A stretch of 24,736 nucleotides of DNA from Streptomyces tsukubensis (GTDB lineage Bacteria > Actinomycetota > Actinomycetes > Streptomycetales > Streptomycetaceae), in NCBI RefSeq assembly GCF_003932715.1, contig NZ_CP020701.1:1-24736 (forward strand). Direction: 5' to 3'. The position numbers were made by a program, and so were the translations under genes. Shown in pieces: positions 22,080-24,736 of the stretch (the first letter of the stretch is position 1; every line of letters begins with the position of its first letter). The notes below the pieces were generated by a model. That model was not told where the DNA came from. It made no database searches and saw only the letters and a list, made by a program, of their open reading frames with translations.

Positions 22080-22350
22080 GTGGAGGCCAGCACTACAGCG
22101 ACTTGGAACGCATTCGTCGACGGTGAGCCCGTCGAGGTCCCCGCCACCATCGCGGGCATCCCGCCCAGCTCGACCCCGACCGGCAGGCCGAGTTCGACGA
22201 GGTCATCTCCGCCACCCGGCCCAGGACCTGCACCGCGTCCTCGCGCTCTGGGCGCTCCCCGACGCCGCGTGGACCCAGATCAACCAGGATTTCGAGCGGC
22301 TGGAGGCCGGCGACCACACCGGTTTCCACCCCTCGGAGAACGTGGCGTGA
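22080..22350 (+). pseudogene. Antitoxin candidate upstream of a RelE/ParE toxin, frameshifted
   Basis: GTG 22080 follows GGGAGG. The first 28 residues (ATWNAFVDGEPVEVPATIAG and so on) read in one frame. The middle (QLDPDRQAEFDEVIS) reads in the second, and the end (ALWALPDAAWTQINQDFERL then HPSENVA) in the third. Two missing bases, near 22163 and 22220, would restore one protein of about 90 residues. It is acidic and its stop overlaps the toxin start (GTGA), the usual antitoxin-first order. No known antitoxin family is recognised with certainty. Confidence 0.55.
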
Positions 22351-22591
22351 CGTACAGAATCGAGTATGCCGACGCCGCCCGCGCGGCCATCCGCGCGATG
22401 AATCCGGCCGCCCGCTCCGCCTTCGAGGCGGGGATGCGGAAGATCGCCGCCGACCCGTACGGTCCAGGCACCGGCCCGGCCAACAGCCCCGCGAGCCGGA
22501 CCGCCGGTCGGCCACCGTCGGCTCCTACATCGCGGTGTACTACGTCAGCCGCCCCGTGCTCACCATCACCACCGTGCACATCATCGGCTGA
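22347..22591 (+). pseudogene. RelE/ParE-type toxin, frameshifted
   Basis: GTG 22347 opens MTYRIEYADAARAAIRAMNP and continues FEAGMRKIAADPYG, the typical N-terminal half of a RelE/ParE toxin. Near 22493-22500 one base appears to be missing. In the next frame the C-terminal half follows (ATVGSYIAVYYVSRPVLTIT then VHIIG and stop at 22591), the family's usual last strands. RelE members cleave ribosome-bound mRNA and ParE members inhibit gyrase; I cannot tell which applies. As written the toxin would be truncated and probably inactive. Confidence 0.7.
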
Positions 22592-22608
22592 ACCGCAGCT
22601 CAGCGCGC

Positions 22609-22639
22609 ACGGCCCGTACCCGTCGACGGTACGGGCCGT
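22609..22639 (+). terminator. Terminator-like hairpin after the toxin gene
   Basis: Perfect 12-bp inverted repeat (22609-22620 and 22628-22639) with a 7-base loop, 17 bases after the toxin stop. Confidence 0.75.
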
Positions 22640-22966
22640 CGGCATGTCCGGGCCTGTCGTGGGGCGGCATCCCGCCGGGGTTTACATGACCAGCCGGACC
22701 CCGGCCGCCGGGCATCGCCGTTGTGCGCGTGGAGAGGCTGGCGGGGAGGGGGGTGCCCGGCGGGGCCCGGCCGCCGTCCGCCGGGCGGTCACGGGGCCCG
22801 GACCGTACCCCGCCGTCACGGATACCGGCGCGCGAGGCGACCGCACCGCCCGGCCGTGGCCGAGGGGGAGCAGCTGCTGCCGCGATGTGGCCGAGGCTGA
22901 GTAGCTGATCCCAGCCCTGCGGCCCGTCTGTGGCCGAGCGTCCGGCTGTCGCCCAGGTGGGCGGCT

Positions 22967-23056
22967 GTGCGAGAAGTGCGACGCGTCGCACCCGTGCGAG
23001 GGATACGACGGGTGCGACGAGTCGTACCCGTGCGTGGAGTGCGAGAGGTGCGAGGG
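22967..23056. repeat. Ten unspaced 9-bp units, candidate partition site (centromere)
   Basis: The sequence divides exactly into ten 9-base units. Most begin GTGCGA or GTGCGT; one is degenerate (ATACGACGG). Units three and seven (GTCGCACCC, GTCGTACCC) are inverted copies. Units two and three together form a perfect 16-bp palindrome (22976-22991). The array ends 62 bases before the parA start. Unspaced direct and inverted short repeats are how ribbon-helix-helix centromere-binding proteins such as omega of pSM19035 recognise their site, there with 7-bp units. Confidence 0.7.
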
Positions 23057-23118
23057 GTAGCCTCCGGGGCGAGCGGCGGCCGGCACCCCGGCCGCCAGGA
23101 GCTGAAGGAGGTGGGCCG

Positions 23119-23825
23119 ATGGGCAAGAGCACGGCGGAAGTCGACGTCTACGGGATGCTGAAGGCGGCGTGGCAAGACCCGGATCGCCATGCTGGCCGCG
23201 CTGCGGCTGGCCACGATGGAGGGCGAGGACGTCCACTACATCGACGGCGACCGGGTCTCGCAGACCGGGAGCGACTGGTACAAGGACTACCAGCGCCAGG
23301 CCCGCGCGAGGGGTTGGCCGAGTTCCCGGTGAAGGTGACCCGGTACCCGCTGGAAGACCTCGACGACGTCGTCGAGGAGCTGCGGACCAAGCATGACCGG
23401 ATCATCATCGACGTCGGGGGCGGCGACCCGGTGGTCTTCTCGGCGGCACTGAAGTTCGCCAAGCGGCTCGTCGTGCCGATCGGCGCGGACCCCTCGGAGG
23501 TACGGCGGCTGCGGTCGACGTGGAAGGCCGCCCAGATCGCCGCGGCCGACTCCGAAGTCGGCGGCTTCGACGCCTGGGTGCTGCTCTCGCGCACCGACCA
23601 CAGCACTTCCCTGCCCGGCGAGTACCGCGAGATGCTCACCTCCGGGCGGGACAAGAAGACAGGCGCCGAGCTGCCGGTGTACCCGGTACTCGCCACCGAG
23701 ATGCGCAAACGGGTCTCCTACCAGCGCGCATACGGGACCGTGCCCAAACAGGGCAGTACTACGACGTCCCGGACGTGCTCCGGGAGATCGGCGTGCTCCG
23801 CAGCCGGTCGAAGGGAGCAAACTGA
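23119..23825 (+). pseudogene. parA: ParA-family partition ATPase, several frame breaks
   Basis: ATG 23119 has a strong AAGGAGGT. The start MGKSTAEVDVYGMLK leads to a place where two added G bases (at 23160-23173) would give GGVGKTR, a Walker A motif. The next frame gives IAMLAALRLATMEGEDVHYI and DGDRVSQTGSDW. After the G run at 23310-23313 the first frame resumes (LAEFPVKVTRYPL, then IIIDVGGGDPVVFSAALKFA, a Walker B-like strand). A last break near 23752 leads to YYDVPDVLREIGVLRSRS and the stop. Repaired length is about 236 residues, typical of small ParA proteins. The stop overlaps the next ATG (TGATG). Confidence 0.75.
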
Positions 23826-24133
23826 TGGCCGGTCCACAGCGGATGGCGCCCCCGCCGGACGACGAGGACGACGACATCGAGGTCACCCCGGAGACCATCG
23901 CCCGCGACCGCAAGCGCCGCCAGGCCGAGGAGAAGGCCGCCCAGGCCATGACCCGCCGCTCCTGGTACACCCGCTCCGCCGTCGCCGACGCCTTCCAGGC
24001 CGCCGTCGACGACATCCACCACAGCACCCGCGCCCCCAAGCACGAAGTCGTCGCCGCACTCCTGGAAGCCGCAGTCGGACAGTCCGCCCGGGTCGAGCGG
24101 ACCCTCAGCAAGGCACACCCCTCACACAAGTGA
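23825..24133 (+). CDS. Small DNA-binding partition partner (ParB-like, RHH candidate), 102 aa
   Basis: ATG 23825 overlaps the parA stop. Residues 1-40 are proline-rich, acidic and then basic, as in the flexible N-terminal tails of ParG/omega-type proteins that stimulate ParA. Residues 44-85 (SWYTRSAVADAFQAAVDDIH followed by APKHEVVAALLEAAV) fit a strand-helix-helix pattern. With the phased array upstream, the cassette looks like a type Ib partition system. The frame is intact. The family assignment is by pattern and context, not by a database match. Confidence 0.7.
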   Translation: MAGPQRMAPPPDDEDDDIEVTPETIARDRKRRQAEEKAAQAMTRRSWYTRSAVADAFQAAVDDIHHSTRAPKHEVVAALLEAAVGQSARVERTLSKAHPSHK

Positions 24134-24147
24134 GACAGAGCGCACCC

Positions 24148-24190
24148 GTGATACTCCTCGCACAAGTACTACGAGTGCGAGGAGTATCAC
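24148..24190. terminator. 16-bp inverted repeat after the partition genes
   Basis: Perfect 16-bp arms (24148-24163 and 24175-24190) around an 11-base loop, 14 bases after the stop. No T-run. The arms contain CTCGCAC and GTGCGAG, the core word of the partition array at 22967-23056, so this may be a second binding site as well as, or instead of, a terminator. The rest of the gap to 24333 shows nothing further. Confidence 0.65.
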
Positions 24191-24333
24191 TCCAGTTCAG
24201 CAGCCTGTCATTGTCCTCCGGAATGTTGGCCTACGGCGATGTCACTCAGCCTTCGTCCGGCCCGAAGGATGCCGACGCGATCTACTTGGGCGCGTGCTGC
24301 AACCAGGGGTCCCGGACAGCTGTCTCCATCCGC

Positions 24334-24736
24334 ATGACAGCCAACCAGAAGCCACGTTCAGCCCCGAATGAGCGGGAGCTTCAACTGTGGAGGGTTGGCT
24401 GGGCCCTGACCGCCACCTTCGTCGCGGCGCTCGTGGTCGCGGGCGGAATCTTCTACGGGCTCATGACCCTGCTGGACTTCCGGGGGATCGACAGAACGGC
24501 GAAACTCGATGCCAAGACGCTCTCCGACTTGGTGAAGCTCTCCTTCGGTGTAGTCGCCGGAGCCGGCGCGCTCGTCGCCCTGGTCGTCGCCTACCGGCGC
24601 CAGCGCGTCGATGAAGCAGGCGCCCACCGCGAAACCACCCGCCTCCACACCGAACGCTTCACGGCCGCCGTCGAGCAACTCGGCTCCGACTCGCCAGCCG
24701 TCCGCTCGGCGGCGTCCACGCTCTGGCCGGGCTCGC
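24334..24736 (+). CDS. Pentapeptide-repeat protein, N-terminal membrane part (continues at base 1)
   Basis: From ATG 24334 the frame encodes MTANQKPRSAPNERELQLWR and onward, with two membrane segments (about 22-47 and 67-87). A linker ending ERFTAAVEQLGSDSPAVR follows. Near 24703-24706 one C seems to be missing: with it restored the frame reads LGGVHALAGLA and joins DDAPDDSL at base 2, exactly the family order. The whole protein would be about 444 residues. The start is uncertain because the frame stays open upstream, with another ATG at 24223, and no ATG has a strong ribosome-binding site. Confidence 0.8.
   Translation, partial: MTANQKPRSAPNERELQLWRVGWALTATFVAALVVAGGIFYGLMTLLDFRGIDRTAKLDAKTLSDLVKLSFGVVAGAGALVALVVAYRRQRVDEAGAHRETTRLHTERFTAAVEQLGSDSPAVRSAASTLWPGS

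Noticed and set aside
22967..23056. CRISPR array
   Set aside because: Units are contiguous, 9 bases long and partly inverted, with no spacers, and no cas gene is present.
22967..23161. Open frame of 64 residues with Val-Arg-x repeats on the plus strand
   Set aside because: The periodic protein is a by-product of the 9-bp DNA repeat (three codons per unit); inverted units and the position before parA fit a binding site better.
1..24736. Insertion sequences, integrase or attachment site
   Set aside because: No transposase, DDE or tyrosine/serine recombinase motifs seen in any plausible gene, and no terminal inverted repeats with target duplications.

Overview
The window looks like a complete circular plasmid of about 24.7 kb from Streptomyces or a close relative. 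Codon use is very GC-rich. The gene set is typical of actinomycete plasmids: a rolling-circle Rep, a DUF2637 membrane protein, a GntR repressor and a MOBF relaxase. The window closes on itself. The last bases encode the front of a two-transmembrane pentapeptide-repeat protein and base 1 onward encodes the rest, so the cut falls inside that gene.

Layout. (1) 24334..24736 joined to 1..931: pentapeptide-repeat protein. (2) 979..9005: mobilisation region, with a small convergent hypothetical gene, a possible ribbon-helix-helix protein, an SF1 helicase with an N-terminal zinc finger, and a 1375-residue TrwC-like relaxase-helicase. A hairpin-rich candidate oriT lies just before the relaxase. (3) 9071..10617, minus strand: a broken antitoxin-like gene and a pair made of a two-HTH regulator and a small membrane protein. 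(4) 10618..11199: non-coding, full of hairpins, a candidate replication-origin region. (5) 11200..14209, minus: a short gene with a TTG start, the HUH rolling-circle Rep, and a small zinc-finger-like gene in front of rep. (6) 14588..20597, minus: a long, tightly packed operon of membrane proteins and tiny overlapping genes resembling Spd (plasmid-spread) operons, with the DUF2637 gene near its end. (7) 20598..21071: divergent control region with two CGTATACG palindromes and three hairpins that share one hexaloop. (8) 21072..24133, plus: a KorSA-like GntR repressor, a toxin-antitoxin pair, and a ParA plus small DNA-binding protein partition cassette preceded by a 9-bp phased repeat array.

How it may work together. 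The GntR protein probably represses its own gene and the Spd operon through the two palindromes; the same core occurs upstream of rep. A second, 26-bp palindrome occurs three times around the mobilisation genes and may be a separate regulon. Relaxase, helicase and the RHH candidate would form a relaxosome, but I see no coupling ATPase, type IV secretion gene or FtsK/TraB translocase. The plasmid therefore looks mobilisable rather than self-transmissible, despite the Spd-like operon.

Caution. Single-base frame breaks are concentrated in 21.1-24.7 kb (GntR, antitoxin, toxin, parA, pentapeptide gene), with one more near 9.12 kb, while the long relaxase, helicase, rep and DUF2637 frames are intact. 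Several lie in G or C runs. They could be sequencing errors or real decay, and I cannot tell which from the sequence alone.
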